Assembly (NCBI GenBank): GCA_030673845.1
Contig: JAUTCQ010000009.1
Location: forward strand, 1 to 64,000
Length of the DNA: 64,000 nucleotides
Direction: 5' to 3'
Origin: Verrucomicrobiota bacterium JB022
GTDB lineage: Bacteria > Verrucomicrobiota > Verrucomicrobiia > Opitutales > Oceanipulchritudinaceae
The position numbers and the translations under genes are program-made. The first letter of the stretch is position 1, and each line of letters opens with the position of its first letter. Positions 23,667 through 33,637 of the stretch are shown here, piece after piece. Under the pieces are notes generated by a model. The model was not told the DNA's origin and did no database searches. It saw only the letters and a program-made list of their open reading frames with translations.

Positions 23667-25403
23667 ATGAAGCTACCCCTCTGGCCCCTTACTCTTGTTG
23701 CTGGGATTGCGCTGGGCCTTACGTCCGCCCGCCTCTTTCCGCTGCCCCGTGGATCCTCGGCAAAGGGACCCCCGGTGACGAACCACAGCGCCACCCCATC
23801 CGATCAGGCAAAGGAGTTGCGGGCCGCGATCGCAGAGCTTTCCCCTGCCGAGCTGAAGTCGATGCTCGATCGGCTGTTGGAAGACCCAGCGCATCCACTG
23901 ATCCCGATTATCGTGGAAGCATGGGCGGATCAGTCACCCGACGAGGCACGCGACTACCTGACAACCCTGCCCCCCGGGCGCGCACGCGATCGTGCGATGG
24001 GTGTGCTGATGCAATATTGGAGGTGGAAAGACGAGGATACTGCATCCCTCGCGGCTAAAAGCCCTTCACGCACCATCCGGAGGGAGCAATCACTTCGATT
24101 ACCCGGCACTTTCGCCAGCGATGACACCATAGCGACGCGAGAACAAATGGAGCAGCTGATCGATTTGGCCCAGCAGAACCCGGAAGCGGCATACCAGCAG
24201 ATCGAATCCCTATCCCCCGGCCAAGAGCGTGGCGCGATGATGAGTGCCCTGGTGAGCAATCTCGTGAATACCGATCTGGATCTCGCGAAAGCCTTTGTCG
24301 AGGGGCTACCGGCAAGCCGCGAACGTGAGATCGCGATGATCTCTCTGGTCGCTGGGCTCACGCGCCAGGAGCCCCTGCGGGGTTTGGACTACCTCTCAAG
24401 CCTGCCCGCAGGCTCTGATCATAAAAACATGTTGCGGATGGCAGTGAGCCTGGCTGGTGAGCAGGATCCCCGCGCCACGCTCGCATGGGTCCAGAGCTCG
24501 ACCCGAGGAAAGCTGCGGGACGAAATCCTGCCCACGGCAGTCGGACATCTGGCCCAGAAGTATCCCGCCGAAGCTGCGGCCATGGTTGCGGAGATGCCCT
24601 TTGGTGAGGCCTACGAACACTCGGTCTTCCAAATCGCACACACCTGGTCGCAAAGCGATCCGACCGCTACCTGGGGATGGGTGACCCAGTTGCCGGCGGG
24701 CCGAGAGCGCGACAGTGCGATCTCCATCGTCAGCGAATCCTACGTCGGGGCCCAACCCGCCGCGGCCGAGCAACTTCTGCTGAACTCACCCGATAGCGCC
24801 ACACAGCAATCGCTGCTCAGCGCACTCTCGCAGCACAAGGCACAGGAAAACCCGCAAGCCGCGCTGGCCTGGGCTCAGACCTTGCCCGACGCCCTCCAAG
24901 GGGCAGCCCAACAGCGTGTATTCTCCAGTTGGGCCGAGCGCGACCCGTACGCGGCGGCTGAATATTTTGTAACCACAAGCGGCACATCCTCCAATGCGGC
25001 CTATGGCGACGCCATCGGGCGAGCCTTCGCGCGGCGAGACAACGCAGCGGCAGCGGCCTGGGCAACGAGCCTGAGCGACCCTGGGGTGCAGGCAGCCGCC
25101 GTCAACGGCGTCACCGCAGAATGGCTGCGCCATGACTCCCTCGCCGCATCCAGCTGGATCGCAGAATTGCCGGAAGGCCCGGCCCGGCAGGCAGCGGTGG
25201 AGAACATCGTGGAAACCATTTCCAGGTCGGACCCCGCGTCGGCGCTGAACTGGGCGAGGCAGCTCACGGACGAAGCCCAACAGACTCGCTACCTGCGTAA
25301 CGTCTACTACCGCTGGCATGAGCGTGACCCCGCTGCCGCCGAAGCCGCCCTCCAACAACTCGCCCTGCCCTCGCAGATCTACGACGAGGTTGCTGGCCAG
25401 TGA
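23667..25403 (+). CDS. Signal-anchored repeat protein with WxxxLPxGxxR units
   Basis: 578 residues. An N-terminal hydrophobic helix (LWPLTLVAGIALGLTSARLF) acts as an uncleaved anchor or signal. The rest is a solenoid of about a dozen ~35-residue helical repeats. The common core is DP.aAlaWa..LP.G..Rd.A, for example DPTATWGWVTQLPAGRERDSA, DSLAASSWIAELPEGPARQAA and DPASALNWARQLTDEAQQTR. Proteins of this make-up are common and poorly characterised in Verrucomicrobia. The fold is likely to be a TPR/HEAT-like scaffold in the periplasm. No catalytic motif is seen. The gene is on its own: its left neighbour is divergent and the next element downstream is a tRNA on the other strand. Confidence 0.7.
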   Translation: MKLPLWPLTLVAGIALGLTSARLFPLPRGSSAKGPPVTNHSATPSDQAKELRAAIAELSPAELKSMLDRLLEDPAHPLIPIIVEAWADQSPDEARDYLTTLPPGRARDRAMGVLMQYWRWKDEDTASLAAKSPSRTIRREQSLRLPGTFASDDTIATREQMEQLIDLAQQNPEAAYQQIESLSPGQERGAMMSALVSNLVNTDLDLAKAFVEGLPASREREIAMISLVAGLTRQEPLRGLDYLSSLPAGSDHKNMLRMAVSLAGEQDPRATLAWVQSSTRGKLRDEILPTAVGHLAQKYPAEAAAMVAEMPFGEAYEHSVFQIAHTWSQSDPTATWGWVTQLPAGRERDSAISIVSESYVGAQPAAAEQLLLNSPDSATQQSLLSALSQHKAQENPQAALAWAQTLPDALQGAAQQRVFSSWAERDPYAAAEYFVTTSGTSSNAAYGDAIGRAFARRDNAAAAAWATSLSDPGVQAAAVNGVTAEWLRHDSLAASSWIAELPEGPARQAAVENIVETISRSDPASALNWARQLTDEAQQTRYLRNVYYRWHERDPAAAEAALQQLALPSQIYDEVAGQ

Positions 25404-25708
25404 GGATGCTAAACGTCTGTCCTACCGTCGCCTTTTAACGGTGCAGATGAAATAGCGACGGGTGTGCAAGGAGGCGCTGGCGACCTCGGCCGCGTGACCT
25501 TCAAGGTGCGGATGGAGTGAGGGCCAAGACAACAAGGTTGCTGAAAATCGCGTCAAGGTATGCGCTGCCGCTTTGCGGCAGCCAGGAATCGAACAGGAAT
25601 ACCTAGGCCAGTGAATCCAGAGCCAGGATCAAAATCATCCGTTGCGCTACGGTCAGATTTACCATTTTCTGCGACTCGAAAAAATGCCGCAAGTCACTGG
25701 TAATAAAG
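25404..25708. other. Intergenic region with hairpins, no gene seen
   Basis: 305 bp. A perfect 8-bp hairpin GCTGCCGC-TTT-GCGGCAGC lies at 25564-25582, without a T-run on either strand. No coding region is supported. Confidence 0.5.
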
Positions 25709-25801
25709 TGGCGGAGAGAGCGGGATTCGAACCCGCGATACGCTTTAAAGGCGTATACCCACTTAGCAGGCGGGCGCTTTCGACCACTCAGCCATCTCTC
25801 C
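25709..25801 (-). tRNA. tRNA-Ser (anticodon GCU)
   Basis: On the minus strand the sequence starts GGAGAGATGGCTGAGTGG, has the anticodon loop CTGCTAA, a long variable arm typical of serine tRNA (GTGGGTATACGCC...), the T-arm GGGTTCGAATCCC and the acceptor end TCTCTCC-G-CCA. Acceptor stem pairing is complete and CCA is encoded. Confidence 0.97.
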
Positions 25802-25988
25802 GGGGAAAGTTCAAGAAAATGCAGAGGCCCTTCTGGGAGTGCAACCTTTTTTTGGTTAAAAATGCACTGGGTGGCCGATGCGGGGAATTCTCTCCCGGCT
25901 CGGACGGCTCTTGGGGCTCAAAGACTTGCCTTGATGCGGGCCTAAGCCAAGCGATGCAAGTGCCTCTACTGGCAGGCGCGTATCAGGT

Positions 25989-26047
25989 AAAAAAGAGAAT
26001 GCCCCCTCAGAAGCCCTCGCATCTTTGAGACTTCTTCAGGGGCATCC
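25989..26047 (-). terminator. Terminator of the large TonB receptor gene
   Basis: On the minus strand GGATGCCCC-TGAAGAAG pairs with CTTCTGAGGGGGCATTC around a 17-nt loop and is followed by a run of six T. It begins about 15 nt after the receptor stop codon. Confidence 0.7.
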
Positions 26048-26061
26048 TTAACTCACGGATT

Positions 26062-29000
26062 CTAGAAACGCAGGGTCGTCGAAACGAAGACCTGGCGCGG
26101 TTCCTTGATTCGGTAGTTGGCTACCGACCCGTCCCAGAGGGCATAAACCGGCAGGAGGTCGCCTTCGTCGGCAAACAGGTCGCGGATATTCAGCTGAATA
26201 CTGGCGTCGACCTTGTCGTCGAAAATCTTGAATTCATATTTGAACCAGAGGTCGATGTGAGTGAGGTCGCTCCACCAATCGGCGCCCACGTCCGTGTCGT
26301 AAATCGGGCGGGAAGGGTCCGTCGCATAATACTTGGCCTCATCCAGCGTCTCGTTCGTACTCGGGTCGACATCAGTCATCAGGCCGTAGTAGCCGATGAT
26401 AGCTTTGTCTTCCATCCGGATAGCCCCACCGATGCTGAAGCCTTCCAGCGGCCCTTCAATGAAGCGGTAATTGGTGATGATGTTACCACGCCACTTGCGC
26501 ATGCCATAAGGGGCGGCCCCTTCGAGTTGGCGCGCTTCGGCCACGGCCGAGGTCACGGTGCTGTCGAAGTAGGTTTGGGAGTTTTGGCTCCAATCGTTAT
26601 TATTGGGGTGCTGCGGCACGCTGCCAAAGCCCCAGCCTTGCCAGAAGTTGTCGACGCGGATGGTGTTGCTCCCGTCTTCTCCGGCGGGGATTTCGCCCGG
26701 GAAGTCTGGAGCGGTCGCATTGGTCCAGACTTGCATCCGCTCGGCGATCCAGGGCTCGTATTCGGGGAATACGGACTGGTAGCTGACGTCTTGCTTGGCG
26801 ATGACCAGCTTGATGTTCCAATTGCGAAGCGGGTTGTAGATCAGTTCGAATTCGGCGCCCTCGGCCTTGGCGGTCTGGGTCGAGGCGAGCGTCATCTCCG
26901 GCCAATCATAGGGCAGCCCTGTCAGTGCCTCCACTTCAGCCTCTTGGGCGTCAGTCAAAGGTGTCTGGAACCAGTTCTCTGGCTCGGTCCCGACATTGGT
27001 CGGATCTTCGCCTGCCCGGAGGCGCACCACCGTTTCGGCCCAGCCGCGCAGGTTACCCGAGTCGATGCGTTGCACGCGGTTGATCAGGGTACCGGCTTGG
27101 GACGAGCGTTCGTTGATTGATTCCGTCTCGAAGAAGTTGAGCTTCGCGATCAGCTTGTTTTCGAAGAGATTGACGGCGATCCCCCAGTCCTTGCCCTCCC
27201 CTTCCGGCTTGGGCAGCAGGCCGCCAAACATGTCGTAGGCGACCCCGCCGGGCGGGTTGAAATTCTCCGACTGGTTGTAGTGAAGGCTGAGCCAGCTAAG
27301 TGGCTTGGCCACAAAGCCAGCGGTAGCCGTTGTTTCTTCGAGGGTCTGCTTGCTTTCCTCCAGATTACGGTCGTAAAGGTAATCGATATTCGCCAGGCGG
27401 TAGTCGTTCGACTCTGGGTAAAGCTCCGAGCGACTCAGGCCAGCCAGGCTGTTGGCGTAGGCAGACCATTTGTCTCGCCTCATCCCGACGGTTGTGACGA
27501 GGCGGTCCTTGAGCAAATAGCCTTGCCAGACGCCTGCCCACGACTCCAGCTCGCGCTTCTGGTGAGAAACGCCCCACTCGTGGTGGACAGAATCCAGGCT
27601 CACTTCGTCGTTCTGGAACTGGCCTGTGACCCAGTTGTAGGTCCGCACCCCGGTGGTGAGCGGGCCGGAGGTGGTAAAGCCGGGCACGCCCCAGGAGTCG
27701 GAGCTGCCACCTGTTACGCGCTGTTGGGCGTCGCCCAGGTAGAAGATCCGCCTGACGTTGGCCGTGTTGCGGGCGTAGGCAAAGTTCTCACCTTTTGTAT
27801 CGGGCACCCAGAGGCTTTCCGAGGGCTCGACATACGCCATGCGGAAGCGGTTGTAGTACTCATGCTCGACTTGATATTGCCCCAGCGCCATAAACTGGTG
27901 CTTGCCGAGCCAGCGCATCCAGCCGTCCTTGTCGGTGAAATCCAGATTATAAGCGAACATGGCGCGCCCGACATCGTTTTCCTGAGGGGCGGTGACCGCG
28001 TCTTGTTGGTAGTCGTCGACAAACGGCTGCAGGTAATGCGGGTTGGGGTTGCCGTCCAGATCCGTCACGTTGGTGTCGATGCCGACGGTCACCGGCCACT
28101 GTTGGCCGAGCGGGTAGTATTCAAAAGAGTCGTATTCCTGACGGAACCAACCGGCCGAAAAATAGAGGTTGTCGAGAATACGCTGTTCGAGCTCGATGTT
28201 GTAAGTCTCCCCGTCGAACTCCCCGAAGTTGGCGGAGATGATGTTGACCTCCGTCCAGTCGTAGATGTCCTTGTTGGTGAGCGACGGGGCCGTGTAGTTG
28301 GAGTAGAAGTTGGAAGGCGCCGCCCCAGGGGATGAGAATGTCATCCGGCGATCGTACATCGCCCGGCGCGCGGGGTCCGCATCCAGCCATTGGCTTTGGT
28401 TGATCTCGTTCCCGTTCGCGTCCAGATAGGGGCTGGGGAAATTGGTCCGCGGCTGCAATTGAACAAAATCATACGAGCCGTCGGAGCTGACCCGGAGGTA
28501 TGGGCGGGAGTTGTTGAGCCAGCGGAGGGAGTTGACGTAGTGCGGCGAGTCCTGATTGTCGAGCAGCCGGTCGCCGGACAAACTCCCAACCGATGCATTG
28601 GTCGAATATACGAAGGGATCCGTCACTCCGCTATCCAGATAGGTGACCTGTCGGGTTACAGGATTCCAGACCGGGCGGCCTTCATTGATCCACGGAGTAA
28701 TCCCATCGATCGGCAGGATGGAGTTGGGAAGCTTCCGCTCATTGTGATAATGCTCGTAGAACGCCTTGATCGTCGTGCCTTTGAACGGCTTGTAGGTAAG
28801 GCCGATCGTGGCGCGATCGGTATCATCGTAGGAGGGCTTGCGGCTGAATTCCCGGTTTTCAGTCACCCCGGCAACGAAAATGGCAAGGGTATCGTCCAGC
28901 ATCGATTGATTGGTGGACGCGCTGATGCGGCCCCCATTCGTCCCGTAGCGGAACGTGATCTCGGTCTCGTCGACACCCGTCGCGGCATAGCCAACCGATT

Positions 29001-29598
29001 GGTTGACGATACCAGCCGGGCTGCCGAGGCCGAACAGGATGGAATTGGGCCCCCGGTTGATCTCGATCGAGCGGACGTTGTAAGAGTCTGCAGGAAGGCG
29101 CTTGAGGCTCGGGTAGTAATTCCAGCCAAAGTCCGGAGCCGCCAGGCCGCGTACCCGATTGGCCGTCACGGCGGATGCTGCCACTCCACCGTCGGTTGCA
29201 GAGCCACCCACGTTGTCCTTCAGGCCTCCCCGGTTGACTTCAATGGGTGTGTAATTAAGAGCGCCTTCGGTATTGGCTTCATACAGAAAAACTTCGTTGA
29301 AGCTCGTAGCGCCCGTATCCTCCAACTGCTGCTTTGTCACCACCGTAATGGGGGCAGCCAGGTCGGAAAGGTTGGTGTTCAAGCGACTGCCTGCCAGCGT
29401 GCTCGAGGCGTAATAGCCGATATCGTCCGCGCCGGAAGAGACCTCAAAGGGGGAGAGTTCGAAGATTTGGTCTTCGTCTGCCTGGTTGGCGGTCGAATCT
29501 TGAGACCATACATGGGGTGCCATCAACAGGGGCGCGAGGCAGGATGCCCACCACAGGGTACGCGTTTTCCTGAAAGCACGGCGGTTAGTTCGGAACAT
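26062..29598 (-). CDS. Large TonB-dependent receptor of the Opitutus type
   Basis: 1,178 residues from the ATG at 29598, chosen because it gives a signal peptide (MFRTNRRAFRKTR then WWASCLAPLLMAPHVWSQ); the frame is open to 29721 but the extra 41 residues are proline-rich and unlike a signal. The TonB box is FELSPFEVSS, the plug follows (PITVVTKQQLEDTGATSF ... VRSIEINRGPNSILFGLGSP), and the long barrel ends RQVFVSTTLRF with terminal phenylalanine. Receptors of this size and TonB box are abundant in Opitutaceae and often import sugars or polyphenolic compounds, but the substrate is not evident. It is divergent from a sensor kinase and response regulator, which may control it. Confidence 0.9.
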   Translation of the reverse strand: MFRTNRRAFRKTRTLWWASCLAPLLMAPHVWSQDSTANQADEDQIFELSPFEVSSGADDIGYYASSTLAGSRLNTNLSDLAAPITVVTKQQLEDTGATSFNEVFLYEANTEGALNYTPIEVNRGGLKDNVGGSATDGGVAASAVTANRVRGLAAPDFGWNYYPSLKRLPADSYNVRSIEINRGPNSILFGLGSPAGIVNQSVGYAATGVDETEITFRYGTNGGRISASTNQSMLDDTLAIFVAGVTENREFSRKPSYDDTDRATIGLTYKPFKGTTIKAFYEHYHNERKLPNSILPIDGITPWINEGRPVWNPVTRQVTYLDSGVTDPFVYSTNASVGSLSGDRLLDNQDSPHYVNSLRWLNNSRPYLRVSSDGSYDFVQLQPRTNFPSPYLDANGNEINQSQWLDADPARRAMYDRRMTFSSPGAAPSNFYSNYTAPSLTNKDIYDWTEVNIISANFGEFDGETYNIELEQRILDNLYFSAGWFRQEYDSFEYYPLGQQWPVTVGIDTNVTDLDGNPNPHYLQPFVDDYQQDAVTAPQENDVGRAMFAYNLDFTDKDGWMRWLGKHQFMALGQYQVEHEYYNRFRMAYVEPSESLWVPDTKGENFAYARNTANVRRIFYLGDAQQRVTGGSSDSWGVPGFTTSGPLTTGVRTYNWVTGQFQNDEVSLDSVHHEWGVSHQKRELESWAGVWQGYLLKDRLVTTVGMRRDKWSAYANSLAGLSRSELYPESNDYRLANIDYLYDRNLEESKQTLEETTATAGFVAKPLSWLSLHYNQSENFNPPGGVAYDMFGGLLPKPEGEGKDWGIAVNLFENKLIAKLNFFETESINERSSQAGTLINRVQRIDSGNLRGWAETVVRLRAGEDPTNVGTEPENWFQTPLTDAQEAEVEALTGLPYDWPEMTLASTQTAKAEGAEFELIYNPLRNWNIKLVIAKQDVSYQSVFPEYEPWIAERMQVWTNATAPDFPGEIPAGEDGSNTIRVDNFWQGWGFGSVPQHPNNNDWSQNSQTYFDSTVTSAVAEARQLEGAAPYGMRKWRGNIITNYRFIEGPLEGFSIGGAIRMEDKAIIGYYGLMTDVDPSTNETLDEAKYYATDPSRPIYDTDVGADWWSDLTHIDLWFKYEFKIFDDKVDASIQLNIRDLFADEGDLLPVYALWDGSVANYRIKEPRQVFVSTTLRF

Positions 29599-29718
29599 AT
29601 AATCTAGAGAGTTGATAGTGTTTGGGAGTAAGCTTTCCTGCGCCGATGCCTCCCGCCCCGTGGCGTATGAGGCGGGCGGTGCGGGAGAAAAAGGCGAAGG
29701 GTAAGGCGGATGGGGTGT

Positions 29719-29733
29719 CACAGATTATCTGTG
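29719..29733. promoter_or_regulatory. Perfect palindrome in the receptor/kinase divergent promoter region
   Basis: CACAGAT-T-ATCTGTG is a perfect 7-bp inverted repeat with one central base. It lies 121 bp before the TonB receptor start and 246 bp before the kinase ATG. The spacing of half-sites suits a dimeric helix-turn-helix protein such as the NarL-type regulator encoded nearby. Confidence 0.45.
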
Positions 29734-29978
29734 GTCCGCAGGGACAGGCTCGATCCTAACAAATACGGTTTGGAGTGGGGAATCCCTGAAAAGAGGTAAG
29801 AACAGGCAAATCAGACGAAATTCATGGCCTGTAGGCCTCAAGTCTGACTGTCAACTGCACGCCTTCTTTGCCCCCCATACGCATTTCCCAAGACTGGTGA
29901 AGCATTAGCGCAAATCCCCCTCCGTGCGTCGTGTACAAGATTGGTCTGACTCCTGTTCCGGCATTGTGCCGCCAATGG

Positions 29979-32906
29979 ATGCAGCTTTCCGTTGCCCTGC
30001 TCCTTGGGGTGTTTTTGTGCCCGTCGCGGCTGGCGGGGACCCCTCCCGGAGGTTATCATTTGAGGGTTTGGACGACCGATGACGGGTTGCCGCATAACTC
30101 ACTGACTTCAATCGTTCAGGATGCAAATGGCTATTTATGGTTCGCCAGTTTGGGTGGCCTGATCCGCTTCGACGGGGTCAATTTCAAGAATACGGAGCTT
30201 GCGTCGCCCTATCGTCCGCGAGGCTACAACATCCGCCTGTTAGTCAAAGACCGGGATGGCAGCTTGCTCTTTGAACCGACAGGGGAGCAGATCCTGCGTT
30301 TGAGAGAGGGACAGGTCGAGGAGCACCCGATCACGGATTCTCTCCGGCAGGAGCTGGTCAAGGAGCTCTATTGCGCGCCGGACGGCGCTCTCTGGGTCAG
30401 CACGCCCGACGGACGCCTCGGGCGGTGGACAAAAGCAGGCATACAGTGGTTCGAAACCACGCTGGAAGCCTCACTGCCACGCGAACGCGCGACTTTCGCG
30501 GTCGACGGCGCCGGACATCTCTGGATCTCTTTCAACGACTTTTTTGGGCTTTACCGTGATGGTAAACTCGAGCCTGCAAACCTGGCGGTCCACAACCCCC
30601 AACTCATAGCACCTGGGCCTAATGGGAGTGTCTGGATCTGCGATTCGGATCGCCTCCTACGCCTCCACGGCGATGGCGAATTGACGGTGCTGGCAAATGG
30701 GGTGCCATGGGCGCACGCCACGGCGGAACTCAAGCACCTCATGATCAGCTCGAGTGGCGCAGCCTGGATCTCGGCCGGGCGCCTCGGGCTGTGGTCATGG
30801 CATGAAGGCGCACTGCATCAGGTGGAAGTCCCCTTCCCCATCGTTAATTATGCCACGGAAGATCGGGAGGGCAGCATCTGGGTATCGTCCGACGGGAACG
30901 GGCTCGGGCAACTCCGCCAAAAGCACTATGTTCGTTACGACCGTAGCGCAGGCCTGCAGCAACAAGTATCCAACGCTGTGCTTTGCAGGGGCGACGGCAC
31001 GACATGGCTCGCCAACAACCTCGGCGGCGTCGCTCAGGTAGAAGGAAAAGTCGTGCGGCCCCTCGGCGTGACGCTTGGCGGGAGCCGTCCATTGGTCAGC
31101 ACCCTTTGCTTCGACTTGGAGGGCAACTTGTGGATGGCGGGGCGAGACGGCCTCTACCGCTCGTCGCCTCCTTACGATCAAGCCGAACGGCTGCCTTCTC
31201 CCGGGAGGGATATCACGCTGCTGCATACTGCCGGGGATGGCAGAGTCTGGTTTGCCTCCTTCGCCGGCGACTTCGGATACTTTGAGAATGGCAATCCAGT
31301 CTTTATGACGGAGCAGGATGGCTATCATGGCCAATCGCTGCGTTCGCTGGCGGAAAACAGCCGCGGAGAAATCTGGGCGAGCTCTTACAACGGAGACCTT
31401 TTCCACTACCACGCCGGGCAACTCCACTACCAGAATGTAGGCCAACCGATCCACAGTCTTCATGCGGACGACGAGGGGCGGCTCTGGATCGCGACCGTAG
31501 CAGGTCTTATGGTGATGTCTGGAGGCGAGCTTGTGCTGCTGGCCGAAGAGCAAGGGCTGGCGGACAGCCTGATTGCCCTGCTCACCGAGGACCAGCGCGG
31601 TAATATGTGGTTTGGCTCCCGCAGCGGCCTCTACTACGTTAAAAAAGAGGAACTTTTGGCAGTGCTGGCCGGAGAGCGTCTGCGCGTCGTCTCTTACCCC
31701 ATCGGTCGGGATCAAGGGCTGCTGGGCATGACTTTTCTGATCAACTATTACCCCTCCGTCCAGACGGGTGTCGATGGAAGACTCTGGTTTGCGACCTCCG
31801 ATGGCGTCATTGCAATCGATCCCAACGTTTCCCCGACACAGGCATCGCCCCCTGCAATCTTCATAGACGACGTAAAAGTAAACGGGCAGCTGCAAGGCAC
31901 ATCCGCAGGCAAGCTGACCGTCCCTCCGGGGCAGCAGCGCATCGAGCTGGCGTTTTCGATCCCGAATTTCAGCGACCCTCGCAGCGTAATCGTTCGCCAT
32001 CGGCTCGAAGGAGCAGATCCGGAATGGGTCGAAACGGGCACCGCACGATCGATCAGCTACTCCGGGCTGGCACCGGGGGCCTATCAGCTCACTGTCGCCG
32101 CCGGGGTTGGACCGAACAGTTGGACCAAGCGTCCCGCAGTTTTCGTCCTCAATGTCTTGCCGGCTTGGTGGCAAACACTGTGGTTTCGGGCTGGAAGCGC
32201 CTTGGCCGCCTCATTGTTCCTGATCGTATTGGTAAGGAAGTGGTCTCAATACCACCTGCGGCAACGATTGCAGCGTCTGGAGCGAGACCGGGCCCTGGAA
32301 CGAGAGCGGGCCCGAATCGCGCGAGACCTGCACGACGAACTTGGAGGCAGGCTGACTGCACTCCAGCTGTTGGCCTCTCGCCTCCGCAAACTTTCGGAGC
32401 CCGAGCGCGAATCGGCGCTGAACCAGCTTGCAGAACGAGCCCGCCGCCTCAACTCCGACGTCCACAGCATCGTATGGCTCATCACCCCACGCGACAGTTC
32501 GTTACGCAATCTCACTGAGTTCTTGCGGCGCTACGCGCTCGAGCTGTTCAAGAACACGCCCGTAGAATGCTCTGTCGACGATCCTGCCGCGATCCCCTCG
32601 CATCACATTTCGCCCGACGTGCAGCACAATGTCTTCTTCGCCGCAAAGGAAGCGCTGACGAATATCCTGAAGCACGCCCACGCCACCGAAGTCGCCATCT
32701 GCTTCAGTATCAACGAGGGTGTCTTCTGCTGCGCCATTTGCGACAACGGCAGTGGCATCCCCACCGAGGCGATCAATGCCCCCCTTGGCAACGGGCTCGC
32801 CAACATGAAGACGCGCATGCGCGAAATCAAAGGCGATATGCACCTCTCTACCCCATCCACCGGCGGAACCACGATCCAGTTTCGCCTTCCCCTTGCCCAA
32901 TCCTAA
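29979..32906 (+). CDS. Hybrid-type sensor: periplasmic propeller domain plus NarL-family histidine kinase
   Basis: About 975 residues from the ATG at 29979, which starts a signal sequence (MQLSVALLLGVFLCPSRLAG); a GTG at 29931 would add 16 residues. The large periplasmic part is a pair of seven-bladed propellers of two-component-regulator (Reg_prop) repeats, e.g. TTDDGLPHNSLTSIVQDANG and ..GYLWFAS, followed by a Y_Y_Y domain (RHRLEGADPEW...). A transmembrane helix (SALAASLFLIVLV) lies at about residue 740. The cytoplasmic part has HisKA_3 with the phospho-histidine in ARDLHDELGG and HATPase_c with N (KEALTNILKHA) and G1 (CDNGSGIP) boxes. It has no receiver domain. The response regulator follows 14 nt later. 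The divergent TonB receptor suggests that the ligand is a nutrient, perhaps a glycan breakdown product. Confidence 0.92.
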   Translation: MQLSVALLLGVFLCPSRLAGTPPGGYHLRVWTTDDGLPHNSLTSIVQDANGYLWFASLGGLIRFDGVNFKNTELASPYRPRGYNIRLLVKDRDGSLLFEPTGEQILRLREGQVEEHPITDSLRQELVKELYCAPDGALWVSTPDGRLGRWTKAGIQWFETTLEASLPRERATFAVDGAGHLWISFNDFFGLYRDGKLEPANLAVHNPQLIAPGPNGSVWICDSDRLLRLHGDGELTVLANGVPWAHATAELKHLMISSSGAAWISAGRLGLWSWHEGALHQVEVPFPIVNYATEDREGSIWVSSDGNGLGQLRQKHYVRYDRSAGLQQQVSNAVLCRGDGTTWLANNLGGVAQVEGKVVRPLGVTLGGSRPLVSTLCFDLEGNLWMAGRDGLYRSSPPYDQAERLPSPGRDITLLHTAGDGRVWFASFAGDFGYFENGNPVFMTEQDGYHGQSLRSLAENSRGEIWASSYNGDLFHYHAGQLHYQNVGQPIHSLHADDEGRLWIATVAGLMVMSGGELVLLAEEQGLADSLIALLTEDQRGNMWFGSRSGLYYVKKEELLAVLAGERLRVVSYPIGRDQGLLGMTFLINYYPSVQTGVDGRLWFATSDGVIAIDPNVSPTQASPPAIFIDDVKVNGQLQGTSAGKLTVPPGQQRIELAFSIPNFSDPRSVIVRHRLEGADPEWVETGTARSISYSGLAPGAYQLTVAAGVGPNSWTKRPAVFVLNVLPAWWQTLWFRAGSALAASLFLIVLVRKWSQYHLRQRLQRLERDRALERERARIARDLHDELGGRLTALQLLASRLRKLSEPERESALNQLAERARRLNSDVHSIVWLITPRDSSLRNLTEFLRRYALELFKNTPVECSVDDPAAIPSHHISPDVQHNVFFAAKEALTNILKHAHATEVAICFSINEGVFCCAICDNGSGIPTEAINAPLGNGLANMKTRMREIKGDMHLSTPSTGGTTIQFRLPLAQS

Positions 32907-32920
32907 CTCCCCCTCACCCC

Positions 32921-33637
32921 ATGAACACCTCCATTTCCGTCGCGATCGTCGAAGATAACCCTGAAATTTGCGACGAGCTCCAAAATATCATCCGTCGCGA
33001 GCCAGACCTGGATTGCCTTGTCTGCTGCCGCAATGTCGCCAGTGCCACCGCAATTTTGCCTACGCTCCAGCCCGACGTGGTCCTGATGGATGTCCAACTA
33101 CCCGACGGCACCGGAATCGAGATCGTACGACAAGTGAAGCCCCGCATGCCGGAGACCCAAGTCGTGATGCTGACGATTTCCCAAGACATCGACATCATCC
33201 TGAGTGCCCTCGGTGCAGGCGCGACCGGCTACCTGCTAAAAAATTCTTCCGATGATGAAATCGTCAACGCCGTCCGGAACGCCCGTCTGGGGGACTCTCC
33301 ACTCAGCGGCCGCGTAGCTCGCTGCATGGTCAATGATCTCCAGCGTCAATATCACACGGCTCCCGCTCAGCCCAAGCTGACATCTCGCGAACAGGAGGTT
33401 CTGGAATCGGTGGCATTAGGGCATTCCGACAAACAGATCGCCGCACAATTGAAAATCACGCTCCAAACGGTCAATAGCCACCTCAAAAATATCTATACCA
33501 AACTTGAAGTGCACTCCCGCTCACAAGCCATCGCCCATTACTTCATGGGCAAGCAGGGCGAAGAGCGTTCTCTTCACCCTCCCCATCAGGCCAAACCCGC
33601 GCGCCGCACATGGTTTACGCGAGCCGCTCGCGTCTAA
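32921..33637 (+). CDS. NarL/FixJ-family response regulator
   Basis: 238 residues. The receiver domain (1-120) has the acidic pair E11-D12, phospho-acceptor D57 in VVLMDVQLPDG, T/S in MLTIS and the lysine in GYLLKNSS. The LuxR-type helix-turn-helix is at about 150-212 (LTSREQEVLESVALGHSDKQIAAQ... then TVNSHLKNIYTKL). A basic tail (KPARRTWFTRAARV) follows. It starts 14 nt after the kinase stop, so the two form an operon and a cognate phosphorelay. The start at 32921 is preferred over the longer upstream frame, which overlaps the kinase. Confidence 0.93.
   Translation: MNTSISVAIVEDNPEICDELQNIIRREPDLDCLVCCRNVASATAILPTLQPDVVLMDVQLPDGTGIEIVRQVKPRMPETQVVMLTISQDIDIILSALGAGATGYLLKNSSDDEIVNAVRNARLGDSPLSGRVARCMVNDLQRQYHTAPAQPKLTSREQEVLESVALGHSDKQIAAQLKITLQTVNSHLKNIYTKLEVHSRSQAIAHYFMGKQGEERSLHPPHQAKPARRTWFTRAARV

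Noticed and set aside
25564-25582. Perfect hairpin between the repeat-protein gene and tRNA-Ser as a terminator
   Set aside because: There is no T-run on either strand and it lies 160 nt from the stop codon; kept only as a note.
29599-29721. N-terminal extension of the large TonB receptor (41 extra residues)
   Set aside because: The extension is proline-rich and lies before a good signal peptide; the in-frame ATG at 29598 explains the protein better.
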